This document shows positions 47,250 through 59,764 of a DNA stretch of 64,000 bases, one piece after another; position 1 is the first letter of the stretch, and the number at the start of each line of letters is the position of its first letter. The translations under genes and the position numbers were made by a program. Below the pieces are notes generated by a model. The model worked only from the letters and a program-made list of their open reading frames with translations, ran no database searches and was not told the origin of the DNA. This DNA comes from CAWAVN01 sp963825075 (GTDB lineage: Bacteria > Planctomycetota > Planctomycetia > Planctomycetales > Planctomycetaceae): the NCBI GenBank assembly GCA_963825075.1, contig CAWGRX010000025.1, forward strand, positions 62,001 to 126,000, read 5' to 3'.

Positions 47250-47627
47250 AACGGGTTCGACCCGGCGGATGTCATCCATCGAGACGGGGCCGTGCGGTGC
47301 GGCTCCCTCTTCGTCCGGAATTAAGACGAGCCGGCCTTCGGTGCTCAGGCGGGCATCGGGAAACCCGCGGATTTTCTCGCCGTTTGTGAGCGTGACGGCG
47401 ACCGGCCGCGTTTCGTTCACGCCGCTGAGTCCTTCGTGGACGAGTTCGGGGAATCGGCTCCAGGCCCATGTCCAGAGCGTGGCATCCGCGTCGACCCGCC
47501 CGGCGATGTCGCCCCACTCCATCGCCGCCCGCAGCAAATCCTTGCGGCCGGCCTCCCGGCACCAGGGTTTTAAGACCTCTTCGATCCACTGCTTGCGGGA
47601 AGTGATCAATTCCTCAAATGTCGCCAT
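47232..47627 (-). CDS. hypothetical protein
   Basis: A 131-residue soluble protein, MATFEELITSRKQWIEEVLK at the start, with no export signal and no named domain that I recognise. An N-terminal helical part (TLWTWAWSRFPELVHEGL) is followed by a small beta region (RPVAVTLTNGEKIRGFP, RLVLIPDEEG). A TATAAT box read on the minus strand lies at 47686-47691, about 60 bases upstream. It is convergent with, and slightly overlaps, the HlyD-like gene. Confidence 0.6.
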   Translation of the reverse strand: MATFEELITSRKQWIEEVLKPWCREAGRKDLLRAAMEWGDIAGRVDADATLWTWAWSRFPELVHEGLSGVNETRPVAVTLTNGEKIRGFPDARLSTEGRLVLIPDEEGAAPHGPVSMDDIRRVEPVLVDPA

Positions 47628-47685
47628 ACTTGGATTCGCCGTTGAAGACTTCTGATTTTCCACTCACTGATTCTTCGCCTCCGGT

Positions 47686-47691
47686 ATTATA
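47686..47691 (-). promoter_or_regulatory. candidate -10 box upstream of the 47232-47627 gene
   Basis: On the minus strand the sequence is GGCGACTATAAT, with TATAAT about 60 bases before ATG 47627. The same GGCGACTATAAT string occurs at 51942-51953 on the plus strand, suggesting a shared promoter type. No -35 is obvious at either site. Confidence 0.35.
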
Positions 47692-47710
47692 GTCGCCGAT
47701 CGCTCCGAGA

Positions 47711-47834
47711 CTGTGATTTTTTCGACACGTGGTCACTGAATCACTAGGACACTATCTACGCAAGTCCTTTGTTGAGCGGCTTTTGCGACCTGCCAAATTG
47801 GCACAAAAGTGTACATGCGACGAAAAAATCACAG
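47711..47834. repeat. 124-base sequence with perfect 14-bp terminal inverted repeats
   Basis: CTGTGATTTTTTCG (47711-47724) and CGAAAAAATCACAG (47821-47834) are perfect inverted ends. No ORF lies between them. The size and termini fit a small non-autonomous element or a long stem-loop regulatory region, located upstream of the 47232-47627 gene. Confidence 0.5.
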
Positions 47835-47884
47835 CCGCTCCGCGATCGTAGCGTATAATTATTGGCGAGCCGAGCGGTGTGGAA

Positions 47885-49246
<1,362 letters not shown>

Positions 49247-49468
49247 CAGAGTTCTCCTTGAGAAAAGAAGGTTTTGGGGACCAAACCGCCTCCGAAGCAT
49301 ACCGCAGATCCGTCCCGTTGGCGATTCTCCCGATCCGGAAATCTCGGTTTTCCAGGAGGCCGAGCCACGTCCTATGCCCCACGCCGGTCGTAACCCGCCG
49401 GCCGGAAAATTCTTAAAGAAAAATGCCCCAGCAAGAATTTTACTTCAAGTCGCGGTCACACGGTCTTC

Positions 49469-49712
49469 GGGTTAAAACGCAAATACGCAAAGGAAGACGC
49501 AAAGAACGCCGAGAAGATGGCAAGAGTTGTGGCTCAATCATTTCCGTCAGAATGAATTTTGGGGTGTCCGAAAATCAGCCCGCAGCGCCAGCAAGGGGGG
49601 GGCAACGTTCCCTTGCTGGCGCTGCGGGCTGGTGGAACGAATCGTTTTCGCATCCGTTCTAAAATCTTTGCGATCTCTGCGCCTTCCCTTCCCGGTCTTT
49701 GCGTTAAAACCG
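49469..49712. repeat. palindromic intergenic element with perfect 21-bp inner hairpin
   Basis: The outer left arm has TTAAAACGCAAA and GAAGACGCAAAGAACGCCGA; the outer right arm has TCTGCGCCTTCCCTTCC and GTCTTTGCGTTAAAAC, roughly complementary. Inside, 49577-49597 and 49610-49630 are perfect 21-base inverted arms (CCCGCAGCGCCAGCAAGG and complement). It fills the gap between the divergently placed gdhA start and the thioredoxin-protease stop. It looks like a non-coding palindromic repeat unit. Confidence 0.75.
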
Positions 49713-49735
49713 AATGCGAGTCACTCACTGTCAAC

Positions 49736-51322
49736 TTATGGATTCCGGCGGCGGTATCGCTGGAGGGTGGGCGAAGCGGCGGCTGTCGGTTGGGCGAACG
49801 GCGGGGCTTCCAATTCTTCCGGTTCGGCAAACGGGGGCGGTTCGAGTGCGGGCTTGGCCGCCCGGACTTCATGGGGGCGGTGGTGCACAGTGGGAATGGG
49901 TTGCTCGCTGAGTTCCTGCGTCAGATACGACACGAACCGCGGGCTGGCCCGGTTGAGGATCACCACCTGGCTGGCCGACTTGGGTTGATTGATCGGCCGC
50001 ACAATGCAAATCACCTCCGCTTCACCGGGAGAAGCCAAGGCCGCGGGCAAATTTGGTTCGCCGCCTTTGGCGACCGCGGTTTTCACCGGCGGAGCGACAT
50101 TGGCGGCTGGTTGGCTCGGAGTTTCGGCGGTTTTGGCGATCACTGGGCCTGTCGGCTGAGCGGATTGGGGAATCAGATGAGCGAAGTTGTGCTCGTTAAG
50201 CAAGTTGTGAATGACTTTGAGGCCCGCGTACAAGCCCCGCTTGTCCCGGGGGTCGGCCGCGACGCACACGCCCACCACGTCGCCCTGGGCATCAAACAGC
50301 CCGCCGCCGGATCGGCCTTGCAGCGGTTCGCCGGTGCATTCGATGTTGTCGGGTCCCAGGTAACGATTGATGGCGGTCACGAACAAATCTTCCCGCGACG
50401 GAGTTTCCCCGCCGCCGCAACCGATGCTGTAAACGCTCTGCCGAACTTGCGCTTCCTCCGTAAGCGAAGCCACGGGTGAGGCGGGAAGTTTGACATCCGT
50501 CGCGATCGAGAGCAGGCCCACGTCGCCTTCCAGGTCGTAAGCGATCGTCTTTCCCACAAAGGTTTCCGGCTGCGGGCCGGTGAAGAGATCGACTTCAATC
50601 TTTGCATCGGGGTTGAGGTCCCGGAAGATGTGCCCGCAGGTGAGGATCACGGTTTGACCGGGCCGGCTTTCGATGATCGTGCCCGAACCGTAATTCACGC
50701 CGTCGGCCCCGGCAATCCGCACCCGCACGCTGGAAGCGAGGGGATTCTCTTCCAGCGTGACCGGGGGGCGGCGTTTGTCTTGATCGAGCTTGGCCCGGAT
50801 CACGGCGGGTTCGGCGGGCGGCTTTGGCTCGGCGGATTTCTTGCGTCCGAAGGGAAACGTAAAGCCGCCCAAGACGCCTGAGGATTGGGGCTGGGTGTTC
50901 TCGGCGACTTGAACTTCCCGCTGTGGCAGGGTCCGGCGGGGATTCGGCCCGACCGTTTGCCGAAGATCGGGATTGCCGATGACCGAAGGCTTGGGGTCAT
51001 GCGGGATCTGGGCGAGCATCCGTTTGAGTTGGGACTCGGAAGTCGCCCCTTCGTACCGCATCCGCTCTTTGCCATCGACGACCAGAACGAACGCCGGGAT
51101 GCTGCGGATATTGAACTTTTGAGCCAAGGCCCGTTCCCGGTCCACATCGACCTTTCTCACGGGATAGCCTTGGCGTTTCAGCCGGTTGACGATGGGACTC
51201 ATTTGCTGGCAGGGTCCGCACCAGGTAGCGGAGAAATCGAGAAGCACGCCGCGCGAGGCCGGGTGATCGGCATTCGCGGTGCCGGCGGCGAGGGACAAGA
51301 TCAACAGGGAGACGGTCGTCAT
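49736..51322 (-). CDS. exported thioredoxin-trypsin-like protease fusion
   Basis: A 528-residue protein. The signal peptide (VSLLILSLAAGTANA) is followed by a thioredoxin domain (residues 20-110: VLLDFSATWCGPCQQMSPIV, SIPAFVLVVDGKER, with redox CGPC intact). A Pro/Lys linker leads to an S1C-type protease domain (about 200-395): ILTCGHIFRDLN (His), LEGDVGLLSIA (Asp), QGRSGGGLFDAQGDVVG (Ser). A Pro/Ala-rich tail ends the protein. ATG 51322 has GGAG eight bases upstream. The combination suggests a redox-linked envelope protease or chaperone. The target is unknown. Confidence 0.85.
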   Translation of the reverse strand: MTTVSLLILSLAAGTANADHPASRGVLLDFSATWCGPCQQMSPIVNRLKRQGYPVRKVDVDRERALAQKFNIRSIPAFVLVVDGKERMRYEGATSESQLKRMLAQIPHDPKPSVIGNPDLRQTVGPNPRRTLPQREVQVAENTQPQSSGVLGGFTFPFGRKKSAEPKPPAEPAVIRAKLDQDKRRPPVTLEENPLASSVRVRIAGADGVNYGSGTIIESRPGQTVILTCGHIFRDLNPDAKIEVDLFTGPQPETFVGKTIAYDLEGDVGLLSIATDVKLPASPVASLTEEAQVRQSVYSIGCGGGETPSREDLFVTAINRYLGPDNIECTGEPLQGRSGGGLFDAQGDVVGVCVAADPRDKRGLYAGLKVIHNLLNEHNFAHLIPQSAQPTGPVIAKTAETPSQPAANVAPPVKTAVAKGGEPNLPAALASPGEAEVICIVRPINQPKSASQVVILNRASPRFVSYLTQELSEQPIPTVHHRPHEVRAAKPALEPPPFAEPEELEAPPFAQPTAAASPTLQRYRRRNP

Positions 51323-51941
51323 GGGTCAGCTCCGGGAGAAGGGACGGGAGGCCGTGGCCGGGATTTCGGGCGGGGATCCGAAATCCTTCAGGAGGAAACA
51401 GCGAAAGGCTTATCCACGAAAATCGCGGACAACCACGGCACGCGGAGAAGAGACGGGAACAGGCCGAGGCATCATCCGAACGAGACAAGGATGAGCGTTC
51501 ACCAAGGCGTGGAGGAATTTCCCGAATTCCGCGATTCGCCCGGAAGCGGAACAAAGCGGGGGAAAGTGTGCGCGAGTTCGCAGCGATTTCTCAGAGCGGT
51601 TGAGCAACATTCAGGCCTCCATGCCTGTATGAATTGTGTGCAAATTGTAAAGACTGCCGAAGGCTTTGGTGAAAATGACAAATCCCCAGACGAGCCTGGC
51701 CAACCAAACTCTGCCATCGCGGACGGGCAAATCCTTTGCCTCAGCGATGTTATGGGAACTTCGGCAAATCCTTCGGATGGGTCTTCAGGGTTTCCCCAAA
51801 TCATTAAGCAGAAAATGTGCCAAATTGTGAATCGGCTTGCGGAATCCGTCGTATAAAGACAAGATCCGCGATCGGTTCCGGGCCTTCAATTTGCCGGAAT
51901 TAGGCAAATCCTGGGGAAGGGCGTGTACTTTTTTCGGGGCA

Positions 51942-51953
51942 GGCGACTATAAT
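51942..51953 (+). promoter_or_regulatory. candidate -10 promoter for the lipoprotein/cytochrome c assembly operon
   Basis: GGCGACTATAAT ends in a perfect TATAAT (51948-51953). A -35 is not clear. If used, the 5' leader before ATG 52293 would be over 300 bases and would include the palindrome at 52147-52206. Confidence 0.35.
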
Positions 51954-52146
51954 CAAAAAACGAGATTGAAAATCGGACCACCTTCCCAAACCCGACCCGC
52001 CACAAGTATTTCCTGCAATTTCCCACCCCCAATTTTGCAATGCGAAATCCGCACGCGACACGCGGTCAACCTGGTAGGGATCGGCAATTGCCGCAAAATC
52101 GTCAAAAAAACCTTCCCAACCTTTTTGGCCAAACACCCTGTCTGAA

Positions 52147-52206
52147 TTAGCCCGCCCCGCAAGCAAGGGATTTCGCACAAAGCCCCTCGCTTGCGCTTCC
52201 GGCTAA
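52147..52206. repeat. palindromic repeat unit of the TTAGCC...GGCTAA type
   Basis: TTAGCCC...GCAAGC...GGG on the left is mirrored by CCC...GCTTGC...CCGGCTAA on the right, giving an imperfect hairpin of 60 bases. Sequences of this GCAAGCGAGGG type are, to my knowledge, common between genes in planctomycete genomes. Confidence 0.55.
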
Positions 52207-52292
52207 CGAATGGGCCTGCCTTCTTCAAAATATCGCAATCCCTTCCGTACGAATGGCTTATGATGCTTCGACAGATTTCCACATTCCCGCCG

Positions 52293-53420
52293 ATGAATCG
52301 CCGAGGCATCGGCATCCTTGCGGGGTTGACCGCTGCGCTGCTTTTGGGATTTATCCTGGGCTGCGGAGAGCCGGAACCGATTCGGGAATACACCGTTCCC
52401 AAAACGGATGGGGAGGAGGATTCCGTGTCCGGCATGGCGGGGCAAACGAATACGCCGGGGCAATCGACACCGGCGGGACAGGAGCGCATGCTCGCCGCGA
52501 TGATCCCCCACGGCCGGTTGGCGTGGTTTTTCAAGCTCTCGGGGCCCGATGAGCCGGTTGAAAATCAGATGGAGGGCTTCTTGAGCCTGATCCAATCGGT
52601 GACGTTTTCTCCCAGAGGCACCCCCGAATGGAAACTCCCCGCAAAGTGGCAGCAGGAAGGCCAATCCGGCATGCGGTTCGCCACGATCACCATTCCCACC
52701 GCAGACCCGGCTTTGGAGCTTTCGGTCATTCCGCTCCCTATGGCGGAAGACGGCGATAATGAGGGATACAAACTGGAAAACGTAAACCGCTGGCGCCGGC
52801 AACTGGGGCTGGCTCCGATCGCGAAAGCCGATCTCAAAGATGAAGTCATCGAATTAACGCTCGCGGATTCCAATAAGGCAATGGTGGTCAATCTTTTGGG
52901 CCATAAGCCCGCGGGAATGCCGGGCCAACCGCCGTTCGCCAATCTGCGGCCGACCCCGCCGAGAACTCCCAACACGCCGCCGGCCCGAACCGCTTCACAA
53001 AAGCCGACGTTCGAGGTTCCCGAAAATTGGACGCCCGCGAAAAACGACACCTTCAGCACACAGGCGTTTGAAATGCAAAAGGACGGGCAAAAAGTCCGCA
53101 TCACCGTCACGCCTTTAGGCCCCTTGGGCGACGCGCTGCCGCTGCACGTCAACCGCTGGCGTCGGCAGATTAACTTGCCTCCCGCCGGTCCCAACGAGCT
53201 CGATCAGTCCTTGGAAAAAATCGAAGCCGGGGGCCTGACGGGATTTTATGTGAAGCTCGTCAACCAAGACGCGATTCTGGCCGGCATTCTTCCGCAAGCG
53301 GGCCGAACCTGGTTCATCAAACTGACGGGCGACGCCCCCTTGGCAATCGAAGAGGAACCCGCATTCAAAACCTTCGTCCAATCCGTCCGATTTTCCCCCA
53401 ATGAGGAAGCCGGCGAATAA
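52293..53420 (+). CDS. lipoprotein preceding the cytochrome c assembly gene
   Basis: A 375-residue lipoprotein. MNRRGIGILAGLTAALLLGF leads to ILGC, a lipobox with the modified Cys. Two similar soluble halves follow, at about 60-200 and 240-375: each contains an L-P-x-x-VNRWRRQ(L/I) stretch (NVNRWRRQLGLAPI, HVNRWRRQINLPPAG) and a TWFIKL/AWFFKL segment, so the protein is an internal duplication. A longer start at 52263 is possible. It ends where the CcsA-type gene begins, so the two should be co-expressed and may act together in the envelope. Confidence 0.78.
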   Translation: MNRRGIGILAGLTAALLLGFILGCGEPEPIREYTVPKTDGEEDSVSGMAGQTNTPGQSTPAGQERMLAAMIPHGRLAWFFKLSGPDEPVENQMEGFLSLIQSVTFSPRGTPEWKLPAKWQQEGQSGMRFATITIPTADPALELSVIPLPMAEDGDNEGYKLENVNRWRRQLGLAPIAKADLKDEVIELTLADSNKAMVVNLLGHKPAGMPGQPPFANLRPTPPRTPNTPPARTASQKPTFEVPENWTPAKNDTFSTQAFEMQKDGQKVRITVTPLGPLGDALPLHVNRWRRQINLPPAGPNELDQSLEKIEAGGLTGFYVKLVNQDAILAGILPQAGRTWFIKLTGDAPLAIEEEPAFKTFVQSVRFSPNEEAGE

Positions 53421-53460
53421 TGAGCAAGCGCCGCGCACGCAAAAGCCCCAATCCCGACCC

Positions 53461-56400
53461 ATGACCCAGTCCGAACGCGACGTTCCGCAGGATGTTTCCG
53501 GAGGAGATGCTTCCGGCGGGGAGTCTTCGTGGGCACCGACGAAAAATGCGCTCCTCCAGATTTTGGACGGGCTGGCGTCGCTGCGGCTGACGGTGGCCTT
53601 GTTTGCGATGGCTATTTTTATCGTGCTCGCCGGGACGCTCGGCCAGGTGCACCGCGACATTTGGGACGTGGTCCACGATTACTTTCGGATGACGCCCGAA
53701 GGCGGCATGGCCGTGACCTGGACAGTTCCCGTCATCGGCAAGGAATTTATCATCCCCTCGCCAGCGACGTGGATCGATCTGAAGATTTTCTTCCCGCCGG
53801 CCTTTTCCTCCGACGGCACGCCGCCCGATCTTTCCAAGATGACCTCCCCGGCCCGGCTGTGGTCTTCGATCTTTTTGGGCTTCGGCTGGTCGGCTCTTTT
53901 GTGGCTGATCCCGTTTCGCGACCGCAAGTTTCAACTGGTGCTCTACGGAGCCTTGGGAGCCACGCTGTCGCTATTAACCGCGAAGTTCGGCGGCTTCTGG
54001 TTCCCCAAAGGCTGGACGATCGGCGCGGTGATGGCGGTCAACCTGCTCGCCGCCCATTTGATGCGATTCAAAATTCAATCCTCCGGCAAAAGGCTCTGGG
54101 CCGGCGCGGGCGTGATCGCTTTAGGAATCCTCGCGACCTACGGCGTGATTATGAGCGGCTCCAACAAAGAAGGCGTCCTCAAAGAGAACTGGCTCCTCGG
54201 AGCCGAGTTTGAATGGTCCACAATCTGGATCATGTTCGAAATGCTGCTCGCGGCTCTGGTCGTGTTGGGACTTTATGGATACATGCTGCTTTGGCGGCGG
54301 GCGCTCCAGGATCCCGATCAGAGCTTTTCCCAGCGAACGGCCCACTTGGCGCTCCGGCGGGTCGCGGCCCTCGGCACGTTGGCGCTCGCCGGCTTGTTGG
54401 TTTATCTGATCCAAGGCGGCGACGAAATGCGATTGAACGACTCCGGCATGCGGATTTTGTGGCAGCTTCTCAAAGCCACCTTCGCGGGACTGGTTCTTCT
54501 CGCCGGCTGCGCTTTGGTGTTTCGCAAACGCGCGGGCGTGGTCGTGTTGCACGCGGGCGTGGCGCTGTTGATGCTCAGCGAACTGCTCGTGGGCGTCTCG
54601 GCTCAGGAAGGCCAAATGACACTCGAGGAAGGCAAATCCACCAACTACGTCCAAGACATCCGCAGCATCGAACTGGCCGTGATCGATCCCAGCGATCCCG
54701 AGAAAGACAAAGTCGTCGCCATCCCCAAACGGTTTATCAAAGAAGGCAACACGATTCGGGACGAGCGACTGCCCGTCAACATCCGCGTGGATGCGTTTTA
54801 TAAAAACTCCACCCTCGAAAAACCGAAGCCCGGTGAATCCAACCCCGCCGACGCCGGCTATGGCCGTTCGGTCATCGCCGCGCCGATTCAAGGCAGCACC
54901 GGAGCCGACAACGCCAGCGACGTCGATCTGGCTTCCGCCTATGTCACTCTCTATACCAAAGAGGACGAAAAGAATCTGGGAACCTGGCTGGTGAGCCAAG
55001 TTCTCTCGCGGGAGCAGCCGTTTGAAGTCGATGGAAAGACCTACAAGATCGCGCTCCGGTTCAAGCGGACTTACAAGCCTTATACCCTGACGTTGAAAGA
55101 TGCCATCCGCAAAAACTACGTCGGGACCAGCACGCCGCGCAACTTCCGGTCCATCGTTGACCTCAAGGATGACTCCCGCAACGAAGACCGCAAAGACATC
55201 CCCATCTGGATGAACAACCCGCTCCGCTACGGCGGAGAGACGTTCTACCAAAGCGGCATCGATAAAATGAACAAGGATCCTAAATGGAGTACGTTGCAAG
55301 TCGTCACCAACGACGGCTGGATGATCCCCTACGTCTCCTGCATGATCGTCGCGGTCGGCATGCTGGCCCATTTTCTGATAGGCTTGATCCGCTTTCTGAA
55401 CCGAAGCGCCAAAGCCCGCGGCGGAGCCTCTGCATCCGCTGACGATGACGGCAGCAAGAATCCCTTGCTTGCGAAGCACCGTCCGGCCCAAGCCTCGCTG
55501 ACGCTCGATCCCATCAGGCAGCCACCCAAGAACCGCTGGATCACGCCCGCGCTCTCGGCGGTGTTGATATTGATCTTCGGCGGGTATCTCGCGAGCAAAG
55601 CCCGCCTGCCCAAGCCCACCGACAAGGGTTTCGATCTCTACGAAGCCGGGCAAATCCCCGTCGCCTACGACGGCCGGGTGAAGCCCTTGGACACGCTGGC
55701 CCGCAACTCGCTGAGGATCATGTCCAACAAGCAGGAGTTCGTCGGCGAAGACGATGAGAAACAGCCGGCGATGCTGTGGATGCTCGACTTAATCGCCCGC
55801 CAAAAAGAGTCGAACCAGCTCCGCGTGTTCCGCATCGACTATCAGCCGCTGTTGGATGCGCTCAAGCTCCCCAAACGCGAAGGGCACATGTACTCGTTTG
55901 AGGAGATCATGGAACAAGAAAAGGAGTTCAAACGCCAGGTGGATAAGGCGGCGAACGTCAAGGACGAGAAAAAACGCACCATCTACCAAAAGAAGGTTCT
56001 GGAACTCGCGAAGCGGCTGCAATTGCGAAATCACCTGGCGGCGGCGTTTCATCATCAAAAAATCCAAGGCAAGGAAGCCCTCAAGGAATTGCTGGACGCG
56101 CTCCAACGCAACTCCATCATCAAAGACGCCGTGGAAAGCGGCGAAGCCAAGCTGCCGCTGTTGTACTCGCGGACCACCGGCAAATGGGAGCTTTACAACA
56201 CGATCTCCATTCGCCGGCAGGTGATGCAGCTTGCCAAGAAGTATCAGGCCAAAGATGCCGCGCAGCTGGCGGCCCGCATGGTGCGGGATTTCTCGGAACC
56301 ATTGGCGGCCAACGCCATTCGCCGACTGCGGATCATGGTGCTTTCGGTCTCGCAGAAATCACATCAGACCTTTGCGGAAACCGCGGCGGATTTCGCGACC

Positions 56401-57783
56401 AAGTCGGACGATGAGACGATGAAGCAGGTGTTCGGGCGCCTCGCCGATGCCAGCGCAAGGGAGCGCGATGACGATTTGGCAACGGCGGCGAAGCTTCCCG
56501 CCGCTATGGTGCGGGACCTGGCTCAGCAAGAGGCGGCCGCGGAGTTCAGCCGCCGGGATGCGCCGCTCACCGGCGAACAGGCGATGGCCCTCTTGGAGAT
56601 GTTGGCGGAAAACTCGATCACCAAAGCCTTGGACGGTCAGCCGCTCAATGCCAAGGTGATGGATGCCCCCTATGACGAGATCTTCGACGCCTACGCCGCC
56701 CAAAAGCCCGAGGCCTTCAACAAAGCCGTCGCCGATTACAAAACCGAAATGGCCGCGAATCCTCCGGTCGAAAACGACGAGCCGATCAGCCCGGACAAGC
56801 TGCGGTTTGAATCGTTCTTCAACAATGCAGCGCCCTTTTATTACCTGGCGGCGGTGTATTTGATCGCGGGACTCTTCGCGGCGGTTTCGTGGCTCACGTG
56901 CAGCCGGCCGCTCAATCGGGCGACGTTCTGGCTGTTGTGCTTCGTACTCGTCGTGCACACGGCGGCGCTCATCGGAAGAATCTACATTTCCGGCCGGCCG
57001 CCGGTGACCAATCTGTATTCCTCGGCGGTGTTCATCGGCTGGGGCTGTGTGTTGATCGGGCTGTTGTTCGAGTGGTTCTACGACATCGGCATCGGCAACC
57101 TGGTCGCGGCGGTCGCGGGATTCATGACCTTGGGGGTCGCCCATTTGCTCACCACCGAGGTCGCCAGCTTCCGCGGCGACTCGTTCACCGTAATGCAAGC
57201 CGTCTTGGATACGCAGTTCTGGCTCGCGACGCACGTGGTGTGCATCTCGATGGGCTACGCCACGACTTATGTGACGGGCATCTTGGGGGTGCTTTATATT
57301 TTAGGCGGAGCCTTCACCCCGATGCTCACCGCGGCCCGCAGAAAAGATCTGCTGCGGATGATCTACGGCACGCTGTGCTTTGCGATCCTGTTCAGCTTCG
57401 TGGGCACGGTGTTGGGCGGATTGTGGGCCGATGATTCCTGGGGCCGATTCTGGGGCTGGGACACCAAGGAGAACGGGGCTCTGATCATCGTGCTCTGGAA
57501 CGCTTTGGTGCTGCATGCCCGCTGGGGCGGCATCGTCAAGGACCGCGGCCTCGCGATCCTCGCCGTCGCCGGGAACATCGCCGTCAGTTGGTCGTGGTTC
57601 GGCGTGAACGAACTCGGGATCGGTCTGCACTCCTACGGCTTTACTGAAGGCGTTTTGCCGAACCTCGCGCTGTTCTGCGTGACCCAACTGCTCATCATCG
57701 GCATCGGTTCCGTGCCCAAACAATACTGGTGGAGCTACATCGCCGAACGCCCCGCTCCTAGTGAGCGCCCTTCTGAGGCATAA
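53461..57783 (+). CDS. giant ResB-CcsA fusion for System II cytochrome c biogenesis
   Basis: A 1440-residue membrane protein. The N-terminal part is ResB-like: SLRLTVALFAMAIFIVLAGT, several helices, then a large periplasmic domain (VDLKDDSRNEDRKDIPIWM, YGGETFYQSGIDKM) closed by a helix near residue 640. A middle soluble region of about 400 residues is helical and charged. The C-terminal ~310 residues are CcsA with six or more helices, conserved His residues (VVHTAAL, THVVCIS) and the tryptophan-rich haem motif GRFWGWDTKENGALI. It should export and attach haem to c-type cytochromes. An earlier start at 53401 would overlap the lipoprotein stop by 20 bases. Confidence 0.9.
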   Translation: MTQSERDVPQDVSGGDASGGESSWAPTKNALLQILDGLASLRLTVALFAMAIFIVLAGTLGQVHRDIWDVVHDYFRMTPEGGMAVTWTVPVIGKEFIIPSPATWIDLKIFFPPAFSSDGTPPDLSKMTSPARLWSSIFLGFGWSALLWLIPFRDRKFQLVLYGALGATLSLLTAKFGGFWFPKGWTIGAVMAVNLLAAHLMRFKIQSSGKRLWAGAGVIALGILATYGVIMSGSNKEGVLKENWLLGAEFEWSTIWIMFEMLLAALVVLGLYGYMLLWRRALQDPDQSFSQRTAHLALRRVAALGTLALAGLLVYLIQGGDEMRLNDSGMRILWQLLKATFAGLVLLAGCALVFRKRAGVVVLHAGVALLMLSELLVGVSAQEGQMTLEEGKSTNYVQDIRSIELAVIDPSDPEKDKVVAIPKRFIKEGNTIRDERLPVNIRVDAFYKNSTLEKPKPGESNPADAGYGRSVIAAPIQGSTGADNASDVDLASAYVTLYTKEDEKNLGTWLVSQVLSREQPFEVDGKTYKIALRFKRTYKPYTLTLKDAIRKNYVGTSTPRNFRSIVDLKDDSRNEDRKDIPIWMNNPLRYGGETFYQSGIDKMNKDPKWSTLQVVTNDGWMIPYVSCMIVAVGMLAHFLIGLIRFLNRSAKARGGASASADDDGSKNPLLAKHRPAQASLTLDPIRQPPKNRWITPALSAVLILIFGGYLASKARLPKPTDKGFDLYEAGQIPVAYDGRVKPLDTLARNSLRIMSNKQEFVGEDDEKQPAMLWMLDLIARQKESNQLRVFRIDYQPLLDALKLPKREGHMYSFEEIMEQEKEFKRQVDKAANVKDEKKRTIYQKKVLELAKRLQLRNHLAAAFHHQKIQGKEALKELLDALQRNSIIKDAVESGEAKLPLLYSRTTGKWELYNTISIRRQVMQLAKKYQAKDAAQLAARMVRDFSEPLAANAIRRLRIMVLSVSQKSHQTFAETAADFATKSDDETMKQVFGRLADASARERDDDLATAAKLPAAMVRDLAQQEAAAEFSRRDAPLTGEQAMALLEMLAENSITKALDGQPLNAKVMDAPYDEIFDAYAAQKPEAFNKAVADYKTEMAANPPVENDEPISPDKLRFESFFNNAAPFYYLAAVYLIAGLFAAVSWLTCSRPLNRATFWLLCFVLVVHTAALIGRIYISGRPPVTNLYSSAVFIGWGCVLIGLLFEWFYDIGIGNLVAAVAGFMTLGVAHLLTTEVASFRGDSFTVMQAVLDTQFWLATHVVCISMGYATTYVTGILGVLYILGGAFTPMLTAARRKDLLRMIYGTLCFAILFSFVGTVLGGLWADDSWGRFWGWDTKENGALIIVLWNALVLHARWGGIVKDRGLAILAVAGNIAVSWSWFGVNELGIGLHSYGFTEGVLPNLALFCVTQLLIIGIGSVPKQYWWSYIAERPAPSERPSEA

Positions 57784-57820
57784 TGCCGCGTCGCTCGTCA
57801 CGGCGTCCCGCGCGCTCCGA

Positions 57821-57898
57821 GTGAGGGTAGAGGTTGGAAGGTGGAGGATAGACGGAAATTCAGAATCTAACCTCTATCCTCCAACCTCTATCCTCACT
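57821..57898. repeat. two-armed GGATAGAGGTTGGAGG repeat hairpin
   Basis: The left arm GAGGGTAGAGGTTGGAAGG continues GTGGAGGATAG. The right arm CTATCCTCCAACCTCTATCC is its near complement. It is the best-preserved copy of the family and lies between the ResB-CcsA gene and lepA, where it may serve as a terminator-like hairpin. Confidence 0.75.
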
Positions 57899-57961
57899 AT
57901 CATTCGTGGCACCGGCTGAACTTTCGCCAACACTTTTCCTTATGGAAACCAACAGGGACAT

Positions 57962-59764
<1,803 letters not shown>

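Larger units (their letters stand above)
51323..52292. other. long intergenic region
   Basis: Nearly 1 kb between divergent genes without a credible protein. It holds a perfect TATAAT box on the plus strand (51948-51953) and a palindromic repeat unit (52147-52206). Short open frames here have neither ribosome sites nor protein-like composition. Confidence 0.5.

Noticed and set aside
47854..47859. A plus-strand TATAAT box
   Set aside because: No plus-strand gene follows; it lies beyond the 3' end of gdhA and would only give antisense transcripts.
51486..51860. Short open frames in the gap before the lipoprotein gene
   Set aside because: They lack ribosome sites and any protein-like signature; I treat the region as noncoding.
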